From Lachnospiraceae bacterium (GTDB lineage Bacteria; Bacillota; Clostridia; Lachnospirales; Lachnospiraceae), in contig JAILOA010000037.1 in NCBI GenBank assembly GCA_024691065.1, positions 1 through 9,237 of the forward strand: 9,237 nucleotides of DNA, read 5' to 3'. The notes under the pieces were generated by a model. The model was not told where the DNA came from. It worked only from the letters and a program-made list of their open reading frames with translations, and ran no database searches. Within the stretch, counting starts at the first letter, position 1. Every line of letters begins with the position of its first letter. Both the position numbers and the translations under genes were made by a program. Of this stretch, positions 1-6,215 are shown in pieces.

Positions 1-24
1 AGCAACACACTTAACAGTTTTCTC

Positions 25-53
25 TTAGAACTTGTTGCTGAGTATATTATAAC
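25..53 (+). promoter_or_regulatory. Candidate promoter for the yloU-fakA unit, overlapping the divergent promoter
   Basis: TTAGAA (25-30), a 17-base spacer and TATAAC (48-53) form a moderate plus-strand promoter. Its -10 overlaps that of the minus-strand promoter, so the two could exclude each other. It would give a leader of roughly 75 nt holding the GC-rich hairpin at 82-103. AT-rich sequence makes chance matches likely. Confidence 0.35.
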
Positions 54-74
54 ATACATGTTCTTGATTTACAA
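46..74 (-). promoter_or_regulatory. Strong sigma-A type promoter directed out of the window (minus strand)
   Basis: Read on the minus strand, TTGTAA (74-69) is followed by a 17-base spacer and a consensus TATAAT (51-46), with a TG one base upstream of the -10 (extended -10). Transcription would start near position 39 and run leftward off the window. In many Firmicutes rpmB (ribosomal protein L28) lies divergent to the Asp23/fakA pair, so L28 is the likely target. That is inference from gene order, since no coding start is visible before the window edge. Confidence 0.75.
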
Positions 75-81
75 GGCTCCT

Positions 82-103
82 CCCACCGCCCAAGGGCAGT
101 GGG
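82..103. repeat. GC-rich perfect-ended hairpin resembling an IS200/IS605 end
   Basis: CCCACCGCCC (82-91) faces GGGCAGTGGG (94-103): nine of ten positions pair, and the odd position is C-A in plus-strand RNA but a U-G wobble in minus-strand RNA. The region is much richer in GC than its surroundings. Read on the minus strand, CCCACTGCCC..GGGCGGTGGG followed by AGGAG is similar to the subterminal hairpin at right ends of IS200/IS605 elements and to the 3' part of TnpB-associated RNA. No transposase gene is next to it, so it would be a solo end. It lies in the leader of the Asp23 gene, about 33 bases before the start codon, and may also act as an mRNA hairpin. Confidence 0.5.
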
Positions 104-136
104 TTTCCGCCTACAACAACAGAAAGGATTTTATTT

Positions 137-499
137 ATGAACGGAAGATTAAAGAATGAGTATGGAAATGTCCTTATAGATAAGTCGGTTCTTGCAGAGT
201 ATGCCGGATATGCTGCCATGGAGACCCTTGGTGTTGTCGGAATGGCCGTAAATAATGTGAAGGACGGCGCTATGAAAATTCTGAAACGCGAGAATGCCGG
301 ACAGGGCATAAGTGTTGAAATTGTAGATAATAGAATTAAACTCACTATACATATTATTGTTGCGTATGGCGTGAATATAAAGGCTGTTGCCCAGAATCTA
401 CTGGATAATGTTAAGGGCAGGCTTGAAGCTAATACAGGACTTGAGGTAGAATATATCACCATAATAATCGATGGTGTTAAGAATATTGATGTGGTTTAG
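137..499 (+). CDS. yloU: Asp23/Gls24 family protein (YloU type)
   Basis: This 120-residue protein has the compact alpha/beta pattern of the Asp23/Gls24 family. It opens with GNVLIDKSVLAEYAGYAAME (11-30), and V-G near residue 34 begins the family's GVVGM stretch. An amphipathic strand (KLTIHIIVAYG) is followed by a helix, AVAQNLLDNVKGRLEANTG, and a closing strand. Its length is normal for the short YloU type. The ATG has an AGAAAGGA Shine-Dalgarno site (121-128) eight bases upstream. The gene ends 48 bases before fakA, an order conserved in Firmicutes, so the two are probably cotranscribed. Family members are linked to cell-envelope homeostasis, and in staphylococci Asp23 is a membrane-associated protein. 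The exact role of the YloU type is unknown, and the link to the fatty acid kinase is by gene order only. Confidence 0.9.
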   Translation: MNGRLKNEYGNVLIDKSVLAEYAGYAAMETLGVVGMAVNNVKDGAMKILKRENAGQGISVEIVDNRIKLTIHIIVAYGVNIKAVAQNLLDNVKGRLEANTGLEVEYITIIIDGVKNIDVV

Positions 500-547
500 G
501 AAAAATATATTACATAACATAGACATATTTTGAAATGAGGTAATTTG

Positions 548-2275
548 ATGAAAACCATAGGTTCAGAGACGCTTAAGAATGCATTTTTTTCGGCTGTCGC
601 AAATTTAAATAATAACAGGGAACATATAAATGAGCTAAATGTATTTCCGGTTCCCGACGGAGATACCGGAACAAATATGACAATGACAGTAATGTCCGCT
701 AAGAATGAGGTATTAAAGCTTTCGGATAATGCGTCGATTCAGGATATTTCCAAGGCAATTGCAAACGGTTCATTAAGAGGAGCGAGAGGAAATTCCGGTG
801 TTATTACTTCCCAGATTTTCAGAGGAATCAGAAAGAGTTTTCAGGCTGAAGGAGAGAAAAGGGACGTTGATGAAATTGATATACCTATGATAAAGAATGC
901 GCTACATTCTGCTACAGAGACTGCATATAATGCAGTTATGAAGCCTAAGGAGGGTACGATTCTTACCGTTATCAAAGCCGGTTCTCTTAAGGCGGAAGAG
1001 CTTATGGCAGAAGAAGATGCAGATGACTTTGAAGTCGAAGAATTTATAGGATTGATTGTCAATGCTATGGATGAGGCGTTGGAAAGGACTCCGGAGTTAT
1101 TGCCGGTTCTTAAGGAAGCAGGAGTTGTTGATTCCGGCGGTATGGGCCTTATGGCTTTGGTAAAGGGTATGCTTCTTTGTCTGCAGGGAAGTCCTGTCGA
1201 ATTAAATGAAAATGATATAACCAAGGCTACTGTATCTACAGGTGTTAAGAATGTCGGCATAGAAACAGAGGATATTAAATTCGGTTATTGTACGGAATTT
1301 ATTATTATGACGGATTGGGAAAATGAGCATACAAAGGGGAAGAATATCCCGCTTGATGCCATTGAAAAAGAATTAAAGAGTTATTTAAATAATCTTGGCG
1401 ACTGCGTTGTAGTTGTAGCTGACGATGATATAGTAAAGGTTCATGTTCATACAAATGATCCGGGACTTGCTATTCAAAAGGCTCTTACATTCGGTCAGCT
1501 CTCAAGCCTTAAAATCGACAATATGAGGGAAGAGCATAATGAGAAGATTATAAAGGATGCATCCAAGATTGCTAAGGGCGAGGCTCTTTATAAATCTGAT
1601 ACAAGTCCTGAAATACCTGAAAATGCATTTGTATCCATATGTGCCGGAGACGGGCTTGCAGATATTTTTAAAAGTCTCGGGGTAAATACAATAGTTGAGG
1701 GCGGACAAACCATGAATCCAAGTACGGAGGATATCGTGGAAGCTATCAATAATCTTTCGGCAAAGAATGTATTTATATTCCCGAACAACGGAAATATAAT
1801 TCTTGCGGCTAATCAGGCTGCAGAATTAGTCGAAGATAAGAATGTTTATGTGATTCCTACCGTGAATATCCCACAGGGAATCGGTTGTATGATTAATTTT
1901 GTGGCAGGCAGAACACCGGAGGACAATAAAAGCCAGATGTGTGAAAGCCTCGAGGAGATAAAGGTAGGACAGGTTACCTATGCTGTAAGAGATACAGAGA
2001 TGGATGGTTTCTCTGTTAAAAAAGATGATTATATGGGAATGTTCGAAAAGAGCATTGTAGCTGTCGATGAAACACCACTTAGAGCGGCACTGGCTATGGC
2101 AGAGAAGATGATTGATGAAGATACAGAGCTTGTAAGTATTTACTATGGTGCGGATTCTGATGAAGAAGAGGCTGAAAGTCTTTCGAAAAAAATTTCGGAA
2201 GTATTTCCTGAGGTTGAGATAGAAATTGAATACGGTGGACAGCCAGTGTATAATTATATTATTTCAGTAGAGTAA
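548..2275 (+). CDS. fakA: Fatty acid kinase catalytic subunit FakA (DAK2/YloV family)
   Basis: FakA phosphorylates fatty acids presented by a DegV-type FakB partner, giving acyl-phosphate for phospholipid synthesis; FakB is not in this window. The 575-residue product has the family's usual length. The N-terminal DhaL/DAK2 nucleotide domain (about 1-210) shows PDGDTGTNM (36-44), whose aspartates bind Mg-ATP, GARGNSG (78-84) and VDSGGMG (194-200). A middle domain (about 245-335) contains VHVHTNDPG (298-306), and the C-terminal domain (about 355-575) contains FPNNGNI and IPQGIGCM. The ATG at 548 is preferred because ATGAGGT (535-541) sits at ideal distance; a TTG three bases earlier would add one residue. 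The protein has no membrane segments. It follows the Asp23 gene and is closed by a terminator. Confidence 0.95.
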   Translation: MKTIGSETLKNAFFSAVANLNNNREHINELNVFPVPDGDTGTNMTMTVMSAKNEVLKLSDNASIQDISKAIANGSLRGARGNSGVITSQIFRGIRKSFQAEGEKRDVDEIDIPMIKNALHSATETAYNAVMKPKEGTILTVIKAGSLKAEELMAEEDADDFEVEEFIGLIVNAMDEALERTPELLPVLKEAGVVDSGGMGLMALVKGMLLCLQGSPVELNENDITKATVSTGVKNVGIETEDIKFGYCTEFIIMTDWENEHTKGKNIPLDAIEKELKSYLNNLGDCVVVVADDDIVKVHVHTNDPGLAIQKALTFGQLSSLKIDNMREEHNEKIIKDASKIAKGEALYKSDTSPEIPENAFVSICAGDGLADIFKSLGVNTIVEGGQTMNPSTEDIVEAINNLSAKNVFIFPNNGNIILAANQAAELVEDKNVYVIPTVNIPQGIGCMINFVAGRTPEDNKSQMCESLEEIKVGQVTYAVRDTEMDGFSVKKDDYMGMFEKSIVAVDETPLRAALAMAEKMIDEDTELVSIYYGADSDEEEAESLSKKISEVFPEVEIEIEYGGQPVYNYIISVE

Positions 2276-2287
2276 ATTCGTTTTTAT

Positions 2288-2330
2288 TTCCCTTCCAAAA
2301 GGATAATATTCCTTTTAGAAGGGGATTTTA
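2288..2330 (+). terminator. Rho-independent terminator after fakA
   Basis: A long stem starts 15 bases after the fakA stop. Bases 2290-2303 pair with 2310-2323 over 13 bp with one C-A mismatch (2296/2317), around a six-base loop. It is followed by a short, imperfect U-run (ATTTTACTATTT). The stem is strong but the U-run weak, so some read-through into the phosphatase gene is possible. Confidence 0.7.
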
Positions 2331-2365
2331 CTATTTATAAGTAATATATAGGATATAAAGGGTAT

Positions 2366-4678
2366 ATGGAAAATAATAATAAAAAGAAATTAAATATTAA
2401 AGCAAATAATTCTACACGGAGTAGAACAAAAATGGGAAACGGTAACGGTTTTTCGAAAAATAATATTGATGATGATTCAAAAGAGCAAAAGCATTTTTAT
2501 GAAAATTTTAAAGAAATAAAGTATTCCGAGGTAAAAGTGCGCGGCGATAAGTCTTATGTAATTGCCGAAAAAAATGTTGCCAATGAATCCGAAATTGAAA
2601 AAGAAAAGCTTGAACAAATTATAAATGATCAGGAAAAATTAAAAAGAAAAATCCAATTAATGATATTAATTGGACTTACTGTTATGTATGGAATTGTTCC
2701 TTTTACTAAGTTTGGTTTTATTTTTATCGGAGACTTTTCCATTACATTTATACAGGTTCCGATTATCCTTGTGACTATTCTGATCGGCTTGCCGCAAGGC
2801 TTTTATGTATCGCTTTTATTTGGGCTGTCTTCGATGGGACTTGCATATAATGTCCCTTCGGATTCTTTTGATGCGCTCTTCAGAAATCCTTATTTATCGG
2901 TAGTTCCGCGTTTATTGATTCCGCTTATTGCATGGGCTGCATTTGCTTTCTTTAAAAGGCTGGCAGATGATTATACCATTTCAGCGAAGCTTATTTGCGG
3001 AGCATTGTCTTCAGTTTGCGGAGTTCTTGCTAATACATTGTTTGTGCTTATAGCATTGATTATCGTTTATCCCGTACAAATGGGATTAACTGCCGATATC
3101 TCATCAAGTACGTTAATCCTTTCACATATACTCGGACCTAATATGATTGCCGAGATTTTTGTGGCTGTTATTCTTACCTGTATCGTTATACTGGCCAGTG
3201 AAAAAGCAAAAGAGAAGCTCGATATAATCGAGTTTATGGGATATAAACCACTCAGAAAGTCTTTCCAAAAATGGATTCTTCTCTTCACGGTTGTCGGCTT
3301 TTGCATAATGCTCTCATTTCTGTATCAGCTCCTTACCGAGCAGGATCTCGTAAGCGCAAATCGACTTTTATCCGAAAAAAATAATGACATTTCCAATCAG
3401 GTTAGTGTTTCAAAGGACTCCATAGAAAATGAAGATTTGGAAATCGGAAATTCCGGTTATATTTTGCTTATTGAAAATAACGTGGTTACAAAATCATGTG
3501 ATGTGGATATGGTCGGAAAATCCTTATCCGATCTTGGAATCAAGCTGTCAGACGTACATACCGGCAAAATGTTTTATATCGTAATTAACGGTACCAGCGG
3601 TGAAGCGATGTATATGAAATCAGGAAGAGTAACCGTATTTTCATTCCTGTCGGACAGCGAAATATATGTCGGCAGAAATCGTAATACGTCAATTCTCCTT
3701 GCCGGTGTTTTCGTTCTCTTTATACTTATATATCTGACCATTACAAGGATTGTTCAGAGAAATGTAGTGCATAAGATTTACAGTATCAATGAGTCTCTGG
3801 AAAAGATACGTGGCGGAGATTTGGATGAGTATGTAAATGTAGTCGGAAATACCGAATTTGAAGAGCTTTCCCTCGGTATCAATACCACCGTTGCGGCTCT
3901 TAGGGATACTATGGAAGAGATAGCCACAAGGGACAGGGAAGAAATGGAATTTGCCAGGGAAATCCAATATTCTACGCTTCCTAAGGTGGAACATTTTCAG
4001 CCTGAAAACGGTGAATATGAGGTTCGCGGAATGATGATAACGGCCAGGGAGGTCGGCGGTGATTTCTTCGATTTGTATACGATCGGAAAAAATAAGCTGG
4101 GACTCTTAATTGCCGATGTTTCCGGTAAGGGTGTGCCTGCGGCTTTGTTTATGATGACTTCAAAGACACTCATTAAGAACCTGACACTCAGCGGTAAAAA
4201 GCCTGCCGAGGTCCTTGAAATCGCTAATAACGAATTGGTTGAAAATAACGAAAGAGGTATGTTCGTAACGGTTTGGCTCGGAATAATTGATTTGCAGGAA
4301 GGTACTCTTGAATTTGCAAATGCAGCGCATAACCCGCCATTACTGAAGAAAAAGAACGAACTGTCAGTTTATATGGACCACAGACATTATAAGAGGAGTC
4401 TGATGCTCGGATGCATTGAAGGTACTGAGTATTTTAATAATGTTATTGAATTTACAAAGGGCGATGCATTGTTCTTATATACAGACGGTATTACGGAGGC
4501 TCACAGTGAGACAAAGGAATTGTACGGAGAAGACAGATTACAAATTTGTTTTGAGAAAAATTTTGATAAAAATCTGAGCGAAATTTTGGATGATATTCAT
4601 GATGATATCAATAAATTTGCAGGCAAGGCCGAGCAGTTTGATGACATTACTATGCTTGCCATTAAGATGAGAGAGTAA
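2366..4678 (+). CDS. Membrane PP2C/SpoIIE-type phosphatase with ECF S-component-like and HAMP domains
   Basis: The product has 770 residues. Residues 1-95 are a charged, Asn/Lys-rich cytoplasmic tail. Residues 96-280 hold about six membrane helices arranged like an ECF-transporter S component (TM2 after IGDFS with IQVP at 129-132, FRNP at 172-175, VVPRLLIP at 179-186, ANTLFVL at 222-228). A further helix (304-323) leads to an extracytoplasmic domain (324-440) that is Cache-like (GNSGYILLIENN), then a helix (443-461), HAMP (about 465-520) and a SpoIIE/PPM phosphatase (about 528-770). Metal-site motifs are intact: VGGDFFD (D566), IADVSGKG (D584), YTDGITE (D707), QFDDITM (D759/D760), plus NAAHNPP (652-658). 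It should be an active Ser/Thr phosphatase, perhaps for an anti-sigma antagonist. The Shine-Dalgarno AAAGGG lies only three bases before ATG; ATG 2432 (residue 23), with CGGAG ten bases upstream, is an alternative start. Catalytic call is firm; the S-component call is by pattern. Confidence 0.88.
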   Translation: MENNNKKKLNIKANNSTRSRTKMGNGNGFSKNNIDDDSKEQKHFYENFKEIKYSEVKVRGDKSYVIAEKNVANESEIEKEKLEQIINDQEKLKRKIQLMILIGLTVMYGIVPFTKFGFIFIGDFSITFIQVPIILVTILIGLPQGFYVSLLFGLSSMGLAYNVPSDSFDALFRNPYLSVVPRLLIPLIAWAAFAFFKRLADDYTISAKLICGALSSVCGVLANTLFVLIALIIVYPVQMGLTADISSSTLILSHILGPNMIAEIFVAVILTCIVILASEKAKEKLDIIEFMGYKPLRKSFQKWILLFTVVGFCIMLSFLYQLLTEQDLVSANRLLSEKNNDISNQVSVSKDSIENEDLEIGNSGYILLIENNVVTKSCDVDMVGKSLSDLGIKLSDVHTGKMFYIVINGTSGEAMYMKSGRVTVFSFLSDSEIYVGRNRNTSILLAGVFVLFILIYLTITRIVQRNVVHKIYSINESLEKIRGGDLDEYVNVVGNTEFEELSLGINTTVAALRDTMEEIATRDREEMEFAREIQYSTLPKVEHFQPENGEYEVRGMMITAREVGGDFFDLYTIGKNKLGLLIADVSGKGVPAALFMMTSKTLIKNLTLSGKKPAEVLEIANNELVENNERGMFVTVWLGIIDLQEGTLEFANAAHNPPLLKKKNELSVYMDHRHYKRSLMLGCIEGTEYFNNVIEFTKGDALFLYTDGITEAHSETKELYGEDRLQICFEKNFDKNLSEILDDIHDDINKFAGKAEQFDDITMLAIKMRE

Positions 4679-4740
4679 GGACAAATAAGTTACTATGTAC
4701 CGCTGCCATCGGTTTTGAGATTAAAATGATTAAACAATAT

Positions 4741-4817
4741 CCCGGAAATAATGATATGTTCCCTTCTTGCCGGTTGTCCGGTAAAGAAGGTATATATCAG
4801 AATTGCCGGGATTTTTT
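4741..4817 (+). terminator. Nested-hairpin rho-independent terminator after the phosphatase gene
   Basis: An outer stem CCCGG (4741-4745) / CCGGG (4806-4810) is followed at once by A and six Ts. Inside it sits a separate hairpin: CCTTCTT (4762-4768) with AAGAAGG (4784-4790), continuing into GCCGG/CCGGT around a TTGT loop with one bulged A. The outer stem next to the T-run makes a credible terminator 60 bases after the phosphatase stop. It separates this gene from the pantothenate cluster. Confidence 0.75.
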
Positions 4818-4860
4818 GTGGGAATTTCGAAAGAAAAGCGGCTTGCAAATTTGGAATAAT

Positions 4861-4883
4861 AATGATTAAAAATATTCATCATT
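4861..4883. repeat. Inverted repeat upstream of the panG promoter, possible operator
   Basis: AATGAT (4861-4866) and ATCATT (4878-4883) form a perfect 6-bp inverted repeat with an 11-base centre, 18 bases upstream of the -35 element. A TTGCAT direct repeat (4886-4891 and 4901-4906, the second being the -35) lies next to it. The position suits an activator site, but the region is AT-rich and chance is possible. The rest of 4818-4860 shows nothing recognisable. Confidence 0.3.
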
Positions 4884-4900
4884 GATTGCATAAAAATAAC

Positions 4901-4930
4901 TTGCATTCAACATTATATCTATGCTATATT
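4901..4930 (+). promoter_or_regulatory. Promoter of the pantothenate cluster
   Basis: TTGCAT (4901-4906), an 18-base spacer and TATATT (4925-4930) preceded by TGC (extended -10) make a good sigma-A type promoter. Transcription would start near 4937, leaving a leader of about 50-60 nt before the panG-like gene. The preceding terminator supports a new transcription unit here. No known riboswitch fold is recognisable in the short leader. Confidence 0.65.
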
Positions 4931-4988
4931 AACATCGAGCGGTATTCAGGATTGAAACTGCATCAGATGATAAAGATCGCCCAAGGGG

Positions 4989-5981
4989 GTGATTGTTATA
5001 AAGATTGGTATTATTGGTGCCGGTAAGGTTGGTACGACCATAGGAAAAGTCTTGGTTGATTATGCTTATGAATTAAAAAATTGTAATGCATCAAATGAGA
5101 ATGGTACTTTCGATGAAATCAATGATTCAAAAGAGGGTAATATTTTCAAGGTTAGCAAGACTAATACGAAATCTGATTCTACAGAGAATGAGTTAATGAT
5201 TACAGGTTTCTATAGCAGGTCGTATGAAAGCGCAAAGGAATCGGCAGAGTTCACCAAAACCAATGCATTTAAAGAAATCGATGATTTGCTGAGTGTAAGC
5301 GATACTCTGTTTATTACTACTCCTGACGGGGAGATAGAAAAAATATGGGATTGCATTACAGAAAAAAATTCCGGAAAGGAAGCTTCCGGAAAGAACAATT
5401 TTGAAAATAATATTTCTAATAAGTTAATTTATCATTTTAGCGGTTCATTATCATCCGATGTATTCACAAATTCTGATGTGCACAATATGAGTTGTGCTTC
5501 GTTTCATCCCGTTTTTGCATTTTCCGATAAATTTAAAAGTTACGAACAATTTCATAATGTTTCCATTACGGCTGATGGCGACGAAAAGGCGGTTAATGCA
5601 TTGAAGCCTGTGTTCGAGGCGATTGGTTGTAAGGTAAATGTTATAAAACCTGTCGATAAGGCAAGGTACCATGCGGCGACAGTCTGCGCAAGCAATTTTG
5701 TTGTGGGACTTGTAGGATTTGCGGTGAATCTCCTGGAAACCTGTGGATTTGAAGAGAAGGCTGCATATGAGATTTTATCGGGACTTACAACAAAAAATGT
5801 AGAAAATATATTTAAAACCGATGTTTATTCGGCTCTTACCGGACCGGTTGAAAGAGGCGATTTCAAAACGGTTGAGAAACATTTACAGGCGCTGAATGAT
5901 GAGGAAAGAGAAGTTTATGAGGCGCTTAACAAGGAAGTTATAAAGATTGCGGAAATTAAGCATAGCAGGGAAGCAAAATAG
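4989..5981 (+). CDS. panG: Rossmann/DUF2520 oxidoreductase, probable ketopantoate reductase (PanG type)
   Basis: This probably reduces 2-ketopantoate to pantoate with NAD(P)H, a step otherwise missing from the panB-panC-panD set here. Counting GTG 4989 as residue 1, the N-terminal Rossmann domain shows GIIGAGKVG (7-15), FITTPD (108-113) and HFSGSLSSDVF (149-159), then SFHP (171-174). The C-terminal DUF2520 helical domain shows YHAA (227-230), ASNF (234-237) and LTGPVERGD (283-291). Family members run about 280-300 residues; this one has 330 because of two polar inserts (about 31-70 and 126-145). The start is uncertain: GTG 4989 overlaps the Shine-Dalgarno AAGGGGG (4983-4989), whereas ATA 4998 is eight bases from it and would give the family-like start (M)KIGIIGAG. 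PanG of Francisella is, as I recall, the experimental precedent for this family; other dehydrogenase roles are possible. Confidence 0.75.
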   Translation: MIVIKIGIIGAGKVGTTIGKVLVDYAYELKNCNASNENGTFDEINDSKEGNIFKVSKTNTKSDSTENELMITGFYSRSYESAKESAEFTKTNAFKEIDDLLSVSDTLFITTPDGEIEKIWDCITEKNSGKEASGKNNFENNISNKLIYHFSGSLSSDVFTNSDVHNMSCASFHPVFAFSDKFKSYEQFHNVSITADGDEKAVNALKPVFEAIGCKVNVIKPVDKARYHAATVCASNFVVGLVGFAVNLLETCGFEEKAAYEILSGLTTKNVENIFKTDVYSALTGPVERGDFKTVEKHLQALNDEEREVYEALNKEVIKIAEIKHSREAK

Positions 5982-6180
5982 AGTATAAATTTCAAGGTCA
6001 GGGATGGCTGAAAAATTGTAGAAAAAATTAAAGTCAGGGATGATTGTAAAATTGTAGAAATAATTAAAGTCAGGGATGACCGTAAAATCAGAGTAAAAAA
6101 CGGTCAAAGGTGACTGTAATTATGAGAGTATAAATTACAGTCAGGGATGACCTAAAATCAGAGTAAAACAAATCAATATA
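5981..6180. repeat. Degenerate 36-bp tandem repeats in the panG-panB gap
   Basis: A core GTCAGGGATG recurs at 5997, 6033, 6069 and 6140, with a degenerate copy (GTCAAAGGTG) at 6103, so the spacings are 36, 36, 34 and 37 bases. Unit text is roughly AAAGTCAGGGATGA followed by TGTAAAATTGTAGAAATAATT. The stretch GAGTATAAATT recurs right after the panG stop and again at about 6126, so the array abuts the gene. It fills almost the whole gap. Units differ in sequence, which argues for an old array; no Cas-like or protein-coding explanation is seen. Confidence 0.85.
6111..6143 (+). other. Perfect 11-bp hairpin in the panB leader
   Basis: TGACTGTAATT (6111-6121) and AATTACAGTCA (6133-6143) are exact reverse complements around an 11-base centre. 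No T-run follows, so it is not a normal terminator. It lies inside the repeat array, about 70 bases before panB, and could stabilise or mark a processing point in the mRNA, or be an operator. A smaller perfect pair, GACCGT (6078-6083) / ACGGTC (6100-6105), precedes it. Confidence 0.6.
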
Positions 6181-6215
6181 AAAGGTACTTACTTTGTACC
6201 GGAAAGAAGGTAGAT

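Noticed and set aside
25..462. Minus-strand ORF of 145 codons across the Asp23 gene
   Set aside because: It is antisense to a clear Asp23-family gene, has no family pattern, and only its tail runs through the GC-rich hairpin; it is a shadow frame.
2331..2365. Promoter between the fakA terminator and the phosphatase gene
   Set aside because: Several TATA-like hexamers exist in this AT-rich stretch, but none has a convincing -35 at 16-18 bases, so no site can be supported.
4726..4869. Plus-strand frame of 47 codons after the phosphatase gene
   Set aside because: It runs straight through the terminator hairpins, has no good ribosome site and no family pattern.
4931..4988. Riboswitch before the panG-like gene
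   Set aside because: The leader is only about 50 nt and shows no recognisable aptamer core or terminator/anti-terminator pair.
5883..6107. Minus-strand ORF with a 12-residue periodic peptide (IPDFN..FYNF)
   Set aside because: The periodicity simply reflects the 36-bp DNA repeat (36 = 12 codons); there is no start signal, and the frame breaks where the period changes.
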